From Hemerocallis citrina (lineage: Eukaryota > Streptophyta > Magnoliopsida > Asparagales > Asphodelaceae), in NCBI GenBank assembly GCA_017893485.1, contig CM030360.1:16291971-16355970 (forward strand): a DNA stretch of 64,000 nucleotides, written 5' to 3'. Shown one piece after another: positions 12,260 to 23,845 of this stretch. A program made the position numbers and the translations under genes. Within the stretch, counting starts at the first letter, position 1; every line of letters begins with the position of its first letter. A model generated the notes under the pieces. That model searched no databases. It was not told the DNA's origin and saw only the letters and a program-made list of their open reading frames with translations.

Positions 12260-12531
12260 AAGACTGATTTGACAATCCAAAATGTTGCAACTTCAACTTC
12301 AGCTTCAATTTGCAATATTGATGTTCAAATTAGTTAAATTTCAAATATTCTTACAAAAAGAACGGCATGAACATTATCTAGTAACACAGTGTCAATCGCA
12401 AGGAGCATGTCAAAGCAATAACACTTAGAAGTGGGACAACAATTGAGCAGCCACAAACCCAAACTGCCAAACAAAATGTGGTTGAAAAGCAAAGTAAGAT
12501 CGAGCGAATTGTGGAGGAACAAACGTAGCAG

Positions 12532-13470
12532 GTGACCAATCACCATTCTAAGAAGGATAAAGGAGTTTCAAGCCAAACAATTTCAGGGGAGTTTAATTCT
12601 GACACTTATCCTAATTCACCTTATGATCCACCTATTCCTTTTCAACAAAGACTTAAAAATAACAAGTTTGATAATCAGTTTTCAAAATTTTTGAATATTT
12701 CCAAGAAATTGCATATTAATATTCCTCTTATTGAAGGTTTAGAACAAATGTCTAAATATACTAAATTTTTTAAGGATATTTTATCAAACAAGGGGAAGAT
12801 GGAAGAGCATGAGATGGTGATGCTAACAGAAGGGAGTAGTGAAATTTTACAAAAGAAGCTGCTTCCTAAACTTAAAGATCCATGGAGTTTTACAATTCCT
12901 TGTACTATTGGAAATTCTTCTTTTCATAAAGCATTATGTGATTTAGGAGCAAGTATTAATCTTATGCCTTTTTCGGTTTTCAGGAAACTTGGTATTGGAG
13001 AAGCAAAGCCTACCACAATTTTATTGCAATTGGCGGACATATCTATCAAGTACCCAAGAGGGATCATTGAAGATATTTTGGTGAAAGTAGATAAGTTCAT
13101 ATTTCTAGCTGATTTTGTAGTGCTTGACATGGAGGAAGATGAACAAATCCCTTTGATTTTGGAGAGAACCTTTCTAGTTACGGGGAGAGCTTTGATTGAT
13201 GTTCAACAAGGAAAACTTATTTTGAGGGTTGAGGATGAGCAAGTAACGTTTGATATCTTTAAATCCATGAAGTTCCCTACTGAAGAACAATCATATTTTC
13301 AATTAAGTGAAACTGATTTAATTTTGGGCGAGAAACATAAGGCTGAAGTTGAAAAGTTACCAATCGAAGTATGTCGAACAAATCCAGCAACTTTTGAATC
13401 TGGGAAAGAAAATATTTTTGTATATGCTATTTATTTGGATGCTGCACCATCTATTCATCCATTTTCTTAA
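12532..13470 (+). CDS. Gypsy aspartic protease domain (retropepsin-like)
   Basis: The 312-codon ORF starts MTNHHSKKDK. The middle holds the catalytic segment LCDLGASINLMPFSVF, the DLGAS form of the retropepsin D-[ST]-G signature usual in Athila/Tat elements. The second strand pair follows (FVVLDMEEDEQIPLILER). It would cleave the gag-pol polyprotein. In complete relatives reverse transcriptase follows directly; here the frame ends and 3' UTR follows, implying deletion of all of pol. In the original element it was part of a longer polyprotein, so its ATG may not be a natural start. Confidence 0.75.
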   Translation: MTNHHSKKDKGVSSQTISGEFNSDTYPNSPYDPPIPFQQRLKNNKFDNQFSKFLNISKKLHINIPLIEGLEQMSKYTKFFKDILSNKGKMEEHEMVMLTEGSSEILQKKLLPKLKDPWSFTIPCTIGNSSFHKALCDLGASINLMPFSVFRKLGIGEAKPTTILLQLADISIKYPRGIIEDILVKVDKFIFLADFVVLDMEEDEQIPLILERTFLVTGRALIDVQQGKLILRVEDEQVTFDIFKSMKFPTEEQSYFQLSETDLILGEKHKAEVEKLPIEVCRTNPATFESGKENIFVYAIYLDAAPSIHPFS

Positions 13471-14943
13471 CAGAAATTCAAAGAGGTAGGGATATCAAAG
13501 ACACCATCTTCAAGAAAGAAACGACTCAAACTCGAGCTTGAATCTAATCCACACCTTAAGAGAAGTATTAGAAAAGATGTTCTTATGTTGTTGGATCTTG
13601 GCGTTACATAACCATCTCAGCTACAACATCTGGCTGAAGACTTAAAACTTAGCGCTTCTTGGGAGGCAATCCATATTTTCTTTTACTGCATTTAGATTTT
13701 CTTTTTCTTTTAGTTTATTCTAATTTTAATTTTTGATTTTATTTTGTAGAACTGCATGAGTTTGGAAGTCAGCGGGCAGAGCTATTTTAATTTCTACACC
13801 TACATTGATGGCTATTTTTTAGCATGATGGAGTCAGAATCTGGAAAATTGTTTCAAAGAGCGATCATAGAAAATTTTCTTAGCTTTCCAGAACAAAAAGA
13901 ATCAGGCAATGTGTACATCTATAGCTCCAGATATCACTGAAACAATGAATGTCACGCGTCTAGAGTTTTAACACGAATCAAGGAAGAAATTCTGAACTTT
14001 TCACATTCTTTTTGTTTTTGTTTTTTCCTTTTCCATTGAGGACAATGTGATATTCAAGTTTGAGGGAAGGGGTACAATTTTTTTTTATAATATTTTTTAT
14101 ATATTTGAAAAGAAAAAAACAAAACAGAGTACTGCAATTGGGCTTACCATTACACTTTTGAGTTCTTTATTGTGCTAAAGTATTGAAATATTTTTTTTAG
14201 GATAGACAATTGCTTATAAAGCAAGATTAAGCATACCTATTTACTTTAGGACTATTGAATTTCTAAATTCCTTACACAATTGTAACATTCATGTGATTAT
14301 ACATAAAAGAAAAATGTGATGCTTTTTCTTGTGATTATCCCCTTAGATCTAGTCCTAAATAGAGTTTAAGTAAATAGAGTGATAATGATCAAATAATTGA
14401 ATGAATAAAGTTTAATCAACTCCAATGTTTTGAGTTGCTCAGTAACTAGGGGTATTCATCACCAATGTTTACTTTTACGTCAAACGACAACTTGAAATAT
14501 GAGTATGCAAAAACACTCTAAGTGTGTGACTTGTTGAGTAACCGGATGAATACATCACAAATGTTTGCATTCGCGTCAAAAGACAAGAGATAACTTAGAG
14601 AAGATCAACACACACACAAAAAAAAAAAATCTAGTTTACTACTCAGTTTGTAGTAGTGAGAAGGGGTAATCACAGATGAAGTTGTTACATACTATAATTA
14701 CATTAATTTCATTTCAAATATGATTGGATTTGAAATTATGAATGAATATTAATTGCACTGGAGAAAGAGAGTATGCTTGGTTTTACTTTATTTGATATTG
14801 TTTATATTTTAAATTGAAATTTTGATGCTTGCATGATAAGATCTCTTGGTGTGATGAGTTGAGCCTATTACTGATTATTATTCCTTTATTCATGGTTTTA
14901 TTTTTTGCTCGAGGACAAGCAAAATCTTAAGTTTGGGGGTATT
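13471..14943 (+). other. 3' untranslated region and polypurine tracts of the outer gypsy element
   Basis: No RT or integrase coding is present. The segment near 13640-13680 (tgggaggcaatcca) is the conserved region found after pol in Athila-like elements, marking the deletion junction just upstream. Two polypurine-like blocks follow GAGGACAA: one near 14037-14076 and one at 14930-14943 that abuts the 3' LTR. Around 14430-14590 a block containing 'caatgtttacttttacgtca' is repeated imperfectly about 95 bp later. Confidence 0.7.
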
Positions 14944-16416
14944 TGATGTGTCTAGTTTTTATATAAATATTTGCACTCATTTACCCATAAAAATTGCTTG
15001 TGTTCGTTTATCTTGTTAATAATTTATCTTATTTTCTTATATTTCAGTTAATTAATTATTTTTGAAGGAATAAGACTTTTTTGATGCAAAAGGTGAATAT
15101 TTTCAGTAAAAATTAACAAAAAAAATAAGGAGAATGATTGATTAAATTTTATTGATTTATTGAATTTTGAATTTTACAATTTGGCCATATGGAAAGCAAA
15201 TTAGAAATTTAAATGGTCAACTAGGGGGTGCAATTAAATTTTAGAATAAAATTTTAAAAAAATTAAATAAAGCAACATCACCTAATCTATTAATCTTAAT
15301 CTTTAGGAATTGAATTAATTAATTAATTAATTATATATTTATCATATTATTTATTTAATTAATTAATTATCATAATTAACTAACCTAATCTTAAACCTAT
15401 ATATAAATGTGCCTGTAGATTGGAAAAGGGGGCGTGGTGTGGCGGCGCGAGTTTGGAGGCAACATAGAAGAAAAGGAGGAGGTTGGTTTTGGGTGGCTGG
15501 AACAGGAAAAAAGAAGAAAAAAAAAGGGAAAAAATATTACAGAAGGCAGCTGTCATGGTGTGGAGGCACGGAACTTGGGAAAAGAGAGAAGAGTAAGGGG
15601 GGTGGATTTGGATACGTGGATTTTCTGCAAAATCAAAAAAAAAAATTGTTCTCTTCTAATTTTTATTATGCAATCAAATAACATGTTTGTTAATTGCAAA
15701 TTTATTATGAACTAATTTTATTTTTTTAGGGCTTTGATGTAGCCTAGTTTTAATAACACAATTTTGATTCCATATTATTTTTCTATTTTTTCTTGGTTGT
15801 GTGTTTGATTTTTGTTCTTAATGCTTACAATTGTTTGGCTAATTTTTGTATGATTTATTGGATCATGGAGAGACCGAGAGGCAATTTGTGATTTAGAACT
15901 ATAGAATTAAACACCATTGATTGAGAGAAATTAAAGATGATTTACCGCGATTGATGTGACTATAAAGAAATCCATAGAACTTAATGAGTCTTCAATTAAT
16001 TAAATTTACATAGAGATATGATAAACTGTTAGTTGGAGATATTTTTGATGTTGTTCGAGAGAAAACATTAAATAATTAGGAGATTTTGGTCAACAACTTA
16101 GAAAAGTAAAATTTGTTATTACATGGAAGTATGAATTGTGTGGGATAAACTAGGTGAAATCAAAAGCCCTAAAATTAATTTTGCTATTAACAAACAACCA
16201 AATTTCGAATTCCGTTCATTTTAATTAGTATATTTCTTTCCTTAGTTTAATTTAGTATTAGTTGCTATTTTATTCATATTTTCGGTTTTCCAAATAGTGG
16301 TTAATCTAGTCAATTTTGGTACTCAATAAAATAATTAGTCCTTGTGGGTTTGACACTATTTTCACTTATCTATACTACTTGTTGCGATTTTGTATACTTG
16401 CAAATAATTCACATCA
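14944..16416 (+). repeat. 3' LTR of the outer gypsy element (complete)
   Basis: This 1473-bp LTR is bounded by TGATGTG and CACATCA. It aligns with 1-1130 and lacks the MITE and G-run found there. The ORFs at 15409-15715 lie wholly inside it and are not genes. Confidence 0.88.
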
Positions 16417-16861
16417 ATTTTCCAGCCTCGAATTTTATTCAAGAGGAAAGTGTTACGTTCAATATCGCCTACCACAAGACCACAGGTTTCGACAAGATAA
16501 AAAATCTTGGAATAATTAAATTTGGAATCTAGGAAGGAATGCGTACCTCCACCATCGATTTTAGCTAACTTAGCAGCAACTGCATTCTCCAAATAGTCAC
16601 GTAGGGACTTCACATGAGCCCTCTTAGCAGTTTCGTTGACCTTATAACCATGCAAATATCTTTGGTGATCATAGTCAACTTTAGTAGCCGTCAATTGCGA
16701 TAGATAGGTAGATGCAACAAAATCTTAGGTAGAATCTGTAGCGGGACATAACTGAGTATCTCCTACAAAGTCATCTTCAAGTTCCGAATCTTCCTCTTCA
16801 TATAAATCTATAATTTCTCATCGTCATCCTTTGCTACAATCAAACCTTACCTGATCAAAGA
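16417..16861 (-). other. Unassigned stretch with a short minus-strand ORF
   Basis: A minus-strand ORF (16694 downward) reads MTATKVDYDHQRYLHGYK... and runs into the gypsy LTR, so its apparent C-terminus is LTR sequence. I do not recognise it. It may be the truncated continuation of the LINE-like remnant to its right. Confidence 0.3.
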
Positions 16862-19078
16862 CTATGATATAATATTGGTCCTATGTGTCAATAGCCCAGA
16901 TGGAAGAAGAGAGTTGGACCCCAAATTGGGCCCAACTAACCTATGAAGCCCATACTCCTCAAGCCCAAATGCAACGGGTTGAATTTGCCTACCACATGGC
17001 AGAATCTCATTGATGGGAGCAACGGTCAGCGCGTTGGAAGAGGCAACGATCACATATTTCCCTGGGGACTCGCTAATGCCATGTGGCACATGCTCATATG
17101 TGGAGGCAGTCGATCTCGAATGACCTAGACCCACGCGAGTCTCGATCGCCTCGATTCCCTCTTCTCCATCTTCAACGCTTTCTTTTTGTTCCTTTCTTCT
17201 AAACTCAGAGCCGCCTTTCTCCATTTGTGAAGGAGCTAGGGTTTCGAGCTCTTCACCATCAACCTCTCCACCTACAAAATTACTCTTTTTTTTGTTGCCT
17301 TTCTTTTTTGGTGAAAGAATCCCTGAATATAGCCTGGTTCTTTCGATATCTTCATCGTTTCTGAGTTTCATTTTTGCCATGGATTTTGAGCGCTTTCCAT
17401 TTCCATGAGAAGCTCTATGAGGGCTCGAGAGACCCATTCCATTTTTCACTACAGCCTAAACCTCCACCGCCTTCCTCATCTACATCCAAAAGCTCAAAAT
17501 GGCAACTTTGTTGTCCATCTTTTGTCGCATGTGACTCTGTGGAAACCCTCCTCCTCGTTGAACACTGCTATGATGTGGCCCTTATGAGTTCCTCAGATTC
17601 GTTTCTGACAAAGGCGTTTGACTTCTCTGCCAAACATCAGGCCCGTTGTTGCTAACCAATGGTAGATATGTGTTCTTGCATGATCTGGGAGTAATGCCCG
17701 GTGAATGTGGCTCCCGCCGATCACCTAGCGCCACCTGAAGAAGTTCCCTATGAGCTCTGTTGAATTCATGAGACCTATCGATAGCTGAGTCAATCTCTAG
17801 TGACGCAACTTGCTTGTAAGTCCTTTCATCTCTAGGTGAATTTTGGGCTAGATTCTTATGGGAGGAAGTCGGTTGGGACTCCTCGGTGAGCACTGCCGTG
17901 TCAAGAACAAATTGAACCAGATAAGCTTCCTCAATCATATAAAATTTTGTGAATCTAGGCATTTGATCGATATTTAGGGCTTCAAATAAGCACCCTAGCA
18001 GACACCAAATTGGACTTCTTCACTGTCTTGGGATCAATAGTAACCACCAATCTGAATTCCAAAACAATTTCTTGAATTGCTTATTTTTTCCAACAATGAA
18101 GTGGGATGTTATGGTACCAAATCTAGTATGCGTTCCTTTGTGGTAATTCAGCACCAAAATTAGGGGTCCATTCAGAGAATTGAATTGTAAAATGGTCGAA
18201 GTCCACCACTTCCAAAGTTATCAAATCAGCTAGCTTTTCTGGCGAAGGAAAGGAGATTAGGAGCTGAAGGTGGAAAATCTTCTTGACCACCCACTCTCGC
18301 TTACCCCTCATCGGCCATCGAGAGTTGAGTGCATCAAATAGATGATTCTCCGACGGTCTATCAGACTTAATCTTTGCAAACCCGCACCATTTACGAATCC
18401 ATTGCTCTTCTTGCATGACAATTGGTAGACTACTTATTCGCTTAATATGAGTGGGATACTCAGGTGATCTCCCCCTTAAAACTTCTTTGTTCTTGTATAT
18501 GGGATTGGGCGAAACATTAGAACACACATACAACATGTGCCTCCACTTTAGACATTTTAAACAGCGTACTTTCTTAGTACATTCAACCGTAACGTGGCCT
18601 AAATATCCACAGTTAAAGCAAGGCACAGGTTTCTTTTTCCTTTTTAGTTGGTTTTCATGGTTCCATTAGAATTTATCATCTTCTTATATGATTTTTTTGT
18701 TAACCTGTTGTCCACTCTCACCCACCCTCCCTCAGTTGGATTAACTTGGTGTAAGTGATCACCATTTGAGTGTTGTACTCCGAGCGGTGCTGCTAGATTC
18801 CCATGTGTAGCCCTAGCAGCCATCGGAGGAGGCTCGTGCGTTGGATTGCCATGTTGAGCCTCTGAAACACTAAGCTGTTCCTGAATAGGGAGAGGGAGAT
18901 TGGGTAATTGGGTGATTGGTATAGTATGATGTGGAGGGGGGAGGTGGGTTGTTGAAGAACATGCGGGATATTGTAGAGAGGAGAGTGTGGGTGAGTTGAA
19001 GGTGGTGGGAATTGTTTCTGATTGTGTAAATGTTGTTGCTGAATAGAGTGTTGTTGTTTGGGGGCATAAGGTATGTGA
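16862..19078 (-). pseudogene. Decayed LINE ORF1-like region, 3' portion
   Basis: Several broken minus-strand ORFs occur in series: 19147-18644 (Pro/Thr-rich, then GWVRVDNRLTKK), 18626-18123, 17962-17582 and 17449-16862. The second opens with two tandem CX2CX4HX4C knuckles (CFNCGYLGHVTVEC and CLKCLKWRHMLYVC) and later shows FSEWTP. The plus-strand LINE ORF1 at 26707 has the same order: a 'W-V-x-V' segment, then two knuckles of identical spacing. That supports an L1-type ORF1 nucleic-acid chaperone. No frame is intact. A host zinc-knuckle gene cannot be excluded. Confidence 0.5.
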
Positions 19079-20206
19079 TGTTGGAAATGGGTGCTTTAAC
19101 ACCATTTTATGAACCAGTTTTGAAGCAATATTTTGAGTAAGATCCACTACGAATTATTGAGATATCTTTATGGATTTGTATTCTTCTTTGTGAGTACATC
19201 AAAATCATATATTTACTTACTCAAAACGGTTATGGGGTGAATAAGAAATTGTCTCCCAAAGTGAGACACTTGATGTCTGAAAATGGATTGTCCCATATCG
19301 AAAAATTCATAAGAATTAGAATGGTATATGCAATAAACCCTTTCTTGGCATTGTAAGATAGCAAGCCAGAATGCTCTCTCTCGCTTGCGCAGGGGGGGGG
19401 GGGGGGGGAGGGTGCAAATTTCATACCAGATTACATGCGGCTTGTGTATGCCCGCATGTCCTGCGGATACGAATGTCGGTCGACCAAATGAACCCCACCC
19501 TGTGCGGGGACTTTTTTGCTCCAGTTTTGGTTTTTCTGATCTGTAATGGTCGAAACCATTACAACCCATTTTAAATTGAGAAATGATTACAGTTTTGTCT
19601 GCCGTTACTGTTTAGTCATTCAATCACATTTCTGCTATTACAGATGGTGCATTCAACCTCATGTTTGTTTTCCTCTGGCCCTATATATAGAGGTCGACCA
19701 TTACAACCCATTTTAAACCGAGAAACGGTTTTGTCTGCCATTATAGTTTGTTCATTCACTCACCTGTCTGCATTGCATATAGTGCGTTCAACCATCTGTC
19801 TATTTTTCCCTGGCCCTATATATAGAGGCTCCTTCTCCCCTCATTTTTACACACCAGAAACTCTTTTCTTCCTCTCTGTTCTACTATTTTCTTTCTAGTT
19901 CCAGTTTGGTCATTTGGTGATAGAGTTCAGGTGCTGTTTCAGTTCAGGACCGTGGCGTGATGCTACAGTCGACGCTCCTCAGCCATTGTACTATGGGAGA
20001 CAGGCGCCTTTACACTCTCTAGCACCCGGACTGGGCGAATATTTTTTAAGGGTAATATGTGATACACAAGCCTCGACTTTATCGGTTTGAATTTATATTT
20101 TGTTGTTTCATTTTATTTTATTTTGTTCAGTTTTTTGACATCTTCTCCTTCTCTATTTTTTTGCCTCTCAATCTAAACTTGCTTTACTGCAAACAATTTT
20201 GTAACA
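19079..20206 (+). repeat. 5' LTR of deleted copia element, with duplicated promoter block
   Basis: This 1128-bp LTR contains a G-run near 19390-19408. A block of about 140 bp is tandemly duplicated (19551-19694 and 19695-19829). Each unit holds a ctatatatagagg TATA box (about 19682-19689 and 19817-19824). The partner LTR has one unit only (TATA near 23453). Confidence 0.85.
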
Positions 20207-20314
20207 AACTTAAAACAGAATTTTCATTTTACTTCTTTGATTTTGAGGCACTCCTTTTATTTTCTTGTTTAAATCTGAAAAATTACATTCATGTTGTGTG
20301 TTTTCAGAATCGAA

Positions 20315-20712
20315 ATGGCAACTACATCGGAGAATGTTGTTGTGGCTGAAACGGTCCAAGTGTCGACTGTTGATGCGACGCAAGTGCCGATCGTTGGTGT
20401 GGCGCGAGTGCCCGTACCTACCGTTGTACCTGTCTCAGTCTCCCAAGGAGAAAACCTGAGAAGTTCAATGAGCCTAAGGGAGAAATCTCCAAGTTGGGGC
20501 CTAAGGGAGGAATCTCCAAGAAGCCAAAGTTTCAAGGCAAGTGCTTCAACTGTGAAAAGTTGGGTCACAAGTCTACTGACTGCAGACTACCTAAAAGGAA
20601 CAAGAACATAGAAGCCAATGTAGTTGAAGGCATTGATCAGGACGTTTCTGAAATCAACCTCTCAGCTACGGTTTCGGAGGTGAACTTGAAGGCATTGTCA
20701 GTTCTCCAATAG
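20315..20712 (+). pseudogene. gag: Copia gag remnant: N-terminus joined to CCHC knuckle
   Basis: The ATG at 20315 starts MATTSENVVVAETVQ, a typical copia gag leader. A short GEKPEKFN-type motif is then joined, in another frame, to the knuckle segment FQGKCFNCEKLGHKSTDC. The central capsid domain is missing. The reading frame also shifts near 20450, so no functional gag is made. Confidence 0.75.
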
Positions 20713-20749
20713 ACCTAACTTTACATTTATCCAAGAATAAAGGAGAGAG

Positions 20750-21430
20750 TATTTCTCAAGTAGAATACTCTAGAATCATAGGCAGTCAATATACTTAATG
20801 AGTTTTACAAGACCAGATATAGCTCATGCAGTTAATAAACCAAGCAAATATACTAGTAATTCTGTAATCGAGCATTGGCAAGCGATTACAAGAGTACTGA
20901 AGTACTTGCGTTTACTCGTAATTATGGGCTACATTATACAAGATATCCGATTATACTTGAAGGATACAGTGATGTGAACTGGATATCTAGTGATAATTCA
21001 AAGTCCACTACTGGCTATGTATTTACACTGGGTGGTGTAGCAGTTTCGTGGAAATCCTAGAAACAAACAGTGATCACTAAATCCATGATGGAATCTGAAT
21101 TTATCGTACTGGACAAATGGGGGGACGATGCTGAATGATTACGCCACTTCCTTAAGGATATTCCTAGGTAGACAAAGCTTGTGACTCCAATCTGCATCGA
21201 TTTAAATAGTCAATCTGTAATTTGTAGAGCACAAAGCAATATGTATAATAGTAAATCTAGACATATTCGTCGAAGACATATTACCATCAGACAACTACTC
21301 TTTACTTGAGTTATCTCTGTGGACTATGTAAAGTGAAATGATAACATTGCGGATCCGCTAACTACAGGTTTAAACAAAGAGTTAGTTGATAAACCATCGA
21401 GGAAAATGGGACTAAATCTAATGAAAGAAT
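20750..21430 (+). pseudogene. Copia RT C-terminus and RNase H remnant
   Basis: Broken frames show the end of RT (TRPDIAHAVNK) and an RNase [24 protein letters not shown], then NSKSRHIRRRHITIRQLL and NIADPLTTGLNKELV. Multiple stop codons (for example at 21058-21060) make it non-functional. Confidence 0.8.
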
Positions 21431-22133
21431 AAGTCGGTACAATGGAGACACACCTTAGTTGACTGGAGATCCCAAGATCTAGGTTCAAAGGAACAACTAA
21501 ATTGTAAAGACCATATTAGATCACTGTGGGGATTTTTCCATGTCCATTCCCTTGATGAGACAGTGATGCTCATAAGGTAAGAGGTTAAGCTAGGCTTTTG
21601 ATAATTCTTATGTGGCAGAAATCCGAACAAAGTAATGCGGGTTACTCGTAATTAAGAAATCATCTATGTGAGAGAAGAGAATGGTTGCTTCCAAGGAAAT
21701 AGTTTAGGAAAACATTCCTGTTAAGCTCTTGCAGAACCAGACGTATGTTCATGGCCAAAATAAATATAACTTAAATGCATAAAATAGTTCGAGAACTTAA
21801 ATGCATTAGGAAGATTCATGTACGAGATATGTCATCGTTTACACAAATGATAAAATAGTTCAAGGACATCGCGTCTACCATTTAGTTAGTAAAGTAAACA
21901 TATTTTCATAAGGGAATGTTCAAAGGGTAACACCTACTTATTCTATGTAGGTTTCAACTGTTAAATTCTGTCACCAAGTCTATTGTGTCTAAGGTCGTCA
22001 ATTTCATTCATGTGGAAAATGTTAGAAAATAGGTGTTTAAACACTATTTTACGAACCAGTTTTGAAGCAATTTTTTGATTAAGATCCACTATGAATTAGT
22101 GAGAGATCTTTATGATTTTTTTTCCTTCGTGAG

Positions 22134-22971
22134 TGTAACGCCCCGGGCCCCACTCAAACAAATTCCAACAATTGCCCACCACAGGCTGCCTTTCAAAATG
22201 TGTCATGACTAGTTGGTCGCTCTTGATCATAAGCTTCCTAATATATACACACACAATCCTAACTCACTTTCCATGTGGAACTAAGTCACCACCACCTACC
22301 ATGAATACCATGGCCCCATAGTAATTAATTCATTCTTTCTATAGATTCTATACACACACTACCAAATCTATATGCCCATCAAACCATGAATTAATTACTA
22401 AGCCCACCATGAAGGCCCATCTCATACGGGGTATTACATACACCTTACCTTAAGAACCCAGTGTCCTTAATGAGCCTGATACTTGCAACCAGATCCAGGA
22501 TCTCTTTCTAGCCGATGTGGAGTGGAGTACCCTGATTCTGCTAGCAGTACAACCCTACCCGAGACTCTAGTTATCCATCAGTGTACATCTACTAGCTCCA
22601 TCTCATGCGTACCTCTAACCCACTCTGACCCACGATTGGTGTCGAAAGTCGGCTCTAATACCATTTGTAACGCCCCGGGCCCCGCTCAAACAAATTCTAA
22701 CAACTGCCCACCACAGGCTGGCCTCACAAAAGGTGTCCAGACTATTTGGTACCCCTTAATCTTAGGCAATCTAATATATACACACACAATCCTAACTCAC
22801 CTTCCATGTGGGACTAAGTCACCACCACATACCATGAACATCACGGCCCCATAGTAATTAATTCATTCTTTCTATAGGCTCTATACGCACACTACCAAAT
22901 CTATAGGCACATCTAACCATGAATTAATTACTAAGCCCACCATAAAGGCCTATCTCATACTTGGTATTACA
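22134..22971 (-). mobile_element. TRIM (miniature LTR element), TSD gtgag
   Basis: Two terminal direct repeats of 305-306 bp (22134-22438 and 22666-22971) begin TGTAACGCCCCGGGCCCC and end GGTATTACA on the + strand. Between them are only about 227 bp of non-coding DNA. A tRNA-Met-type primer site next to the right repeat sets the orientation as minus. The perfect 5-bp duplication gtgag occurs at 22129-22133 and 22972-22976. Size, absence of coding and primer site fit terminal-repeat retrotransposons in miniature, mobilised in trans. Confidence 0.9.
22652..22663 (-). promoter_or_regulatory. Primer binding site of the TRIM
   Basis: The minus strand reads TGGTATTAGAGC, one base different from the canonical TGGTATCAGAGC, two bases from the LTR end. 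Confidence 0.8.
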
Positions 22972-23845
22972 GTGAGTACATAAAAATCATATATTTACTT
23001 GCTCAAAATTGTTTTGGGGTAAATAAGAAATTGTCTCCCAAAGTGAGACACTTAATGTCTGAAAATGGGCTGAGGGGCTTTAGTCTCATATCGGAAAAAT
23101 CATAAGAATTAGATGGGTATATATAATAAATCCTTTCTTTGCATTGTAAGATAGCAAGCCAAAAGGTTCTCTTTCGCGCGTGCAGGAAGGGGGGGGGGGC
23201 AAATCTCGGATCGATTACATACGGCTTGTGTGCGTCCGCACATCTTGAGGACATGAATGCCGGACTAACTGAACCCCACCCCGTGCGGGGATTATTTTTG
23301 CACCATTTTTTGATTGATCTGTAACGGCTGCAACCATTACAACTTATTTTAAACTGAGAAATAGTTTTGTCTGCTGTTACACTTTGTTCATTCACTCACT
23401 TGTCTGCTATTACAAAGGGTGCATTCAACCACCTGTCTGTTTCCCCTGGCCCTATATAAAGGCCCCTTCTCCCCTCATTTCTACACACCAGAAATGATTC
23501 TCTTCCTTTATATTCTGCTCTTTCCTTCCCGGTTCCAGTTTATTCGTTCAGTGATAGAGTTCAAGCATTATTTCAGCTCAAGACCGTGGCATGATGCTAC
23601 AGTTGACGCTCCTCAGCCGTTGTACCCTGGGAGATGGACGCCTTTACACTGTCTAGCACCCGGACGAGGTGAATCTGTTTTAAGGATATCGTGTGATACA
23701 CAAGCCTCGGCTTTATCAGTTTAAGTTTATATTATGTTGTTTCATTTTATTTTATTTTGATCGGTTTTTCAACATCTTCTTCTTCTTCTTTTCTGTTTTG
23801 TACCTCTCAATCTAAACTTGCTTTACTGCAAACAATTTTGTAACA

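Larger units (their letters stand above)
1..16416 (+). mobile_element. Athila-like Ty3/gypsy element, gag-protease only, 5' end outside window
   Basis: Two related LTRs (1-1130 and 14944-16416) flank a gag and an aspartic protease. The complete right LTR begins TGATGTG and ends CACATCA, a perfect terminal inverted repeat. A primer site follows the left LTR and a G-rich polypurine tract precedes the right one. No reverse transcriptase, RNase H or integrase lies between protease and 3' UTR, so the copy is non-autonomous. The LTRs differ by many substitutions and indels, so it is older than the copia element nested in its gag. The target duplication cannot be checked because the left end is outside the window; the five bases after the right end are atttt. 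The Athila/Tat assignment rests on gag style, the DLGAS protease motif and the primer site. Confidence 0.85.
19079..23845 (+). mobile_element. Internally deleted Ty1/copia element with nested TRIM
   Basis: LTRs 19079-20206 and 22020-23845 both begin TGTT[G/A]GAAA and end TTTTGTAACA. The flanking 5-mers are tgtga (left) and tgcga (right), a TSD with one change. The 1.8-kb interior has only a gag start, a CCHC knuckle, the end of RT and an RNase H, so most of gag, protease, integrase and RT are gone. No tRNA-Met primer site follows the 5' LTR. It splits the minus-strand LINE ORF1-like region. The right LTR is longer because of an 838-bp TRIM; the left carries a promoter duplication. Confidence 0.88.
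22020..23845 (+). repeat. 3' LTR of deleted copia element (interrupted by TRIM)
   Basis: Without the 838-bp TRIM and its 5-bp duplication this LTR is about 983 bp. The shorter length relative to the left LTR is mostly explained by the single promoter unit. A short purine-rich stretch (gtggaaaa) precedes it. The TATA is at about 23453. Confidence 0.85.

Noticed and set aside
15409..15715. Two overlapping ORFs of 90-93 aa
   Set aside because: They lie inside the 3' LTR of the outer gypsy element and are not conserved in the other LTR.
20265..20611. Several overlapping ORFs around the copia gag start
   Set aside because: Only the frame from ATG 20315 and the downstream knuckle frame match gag; the others are shadows.
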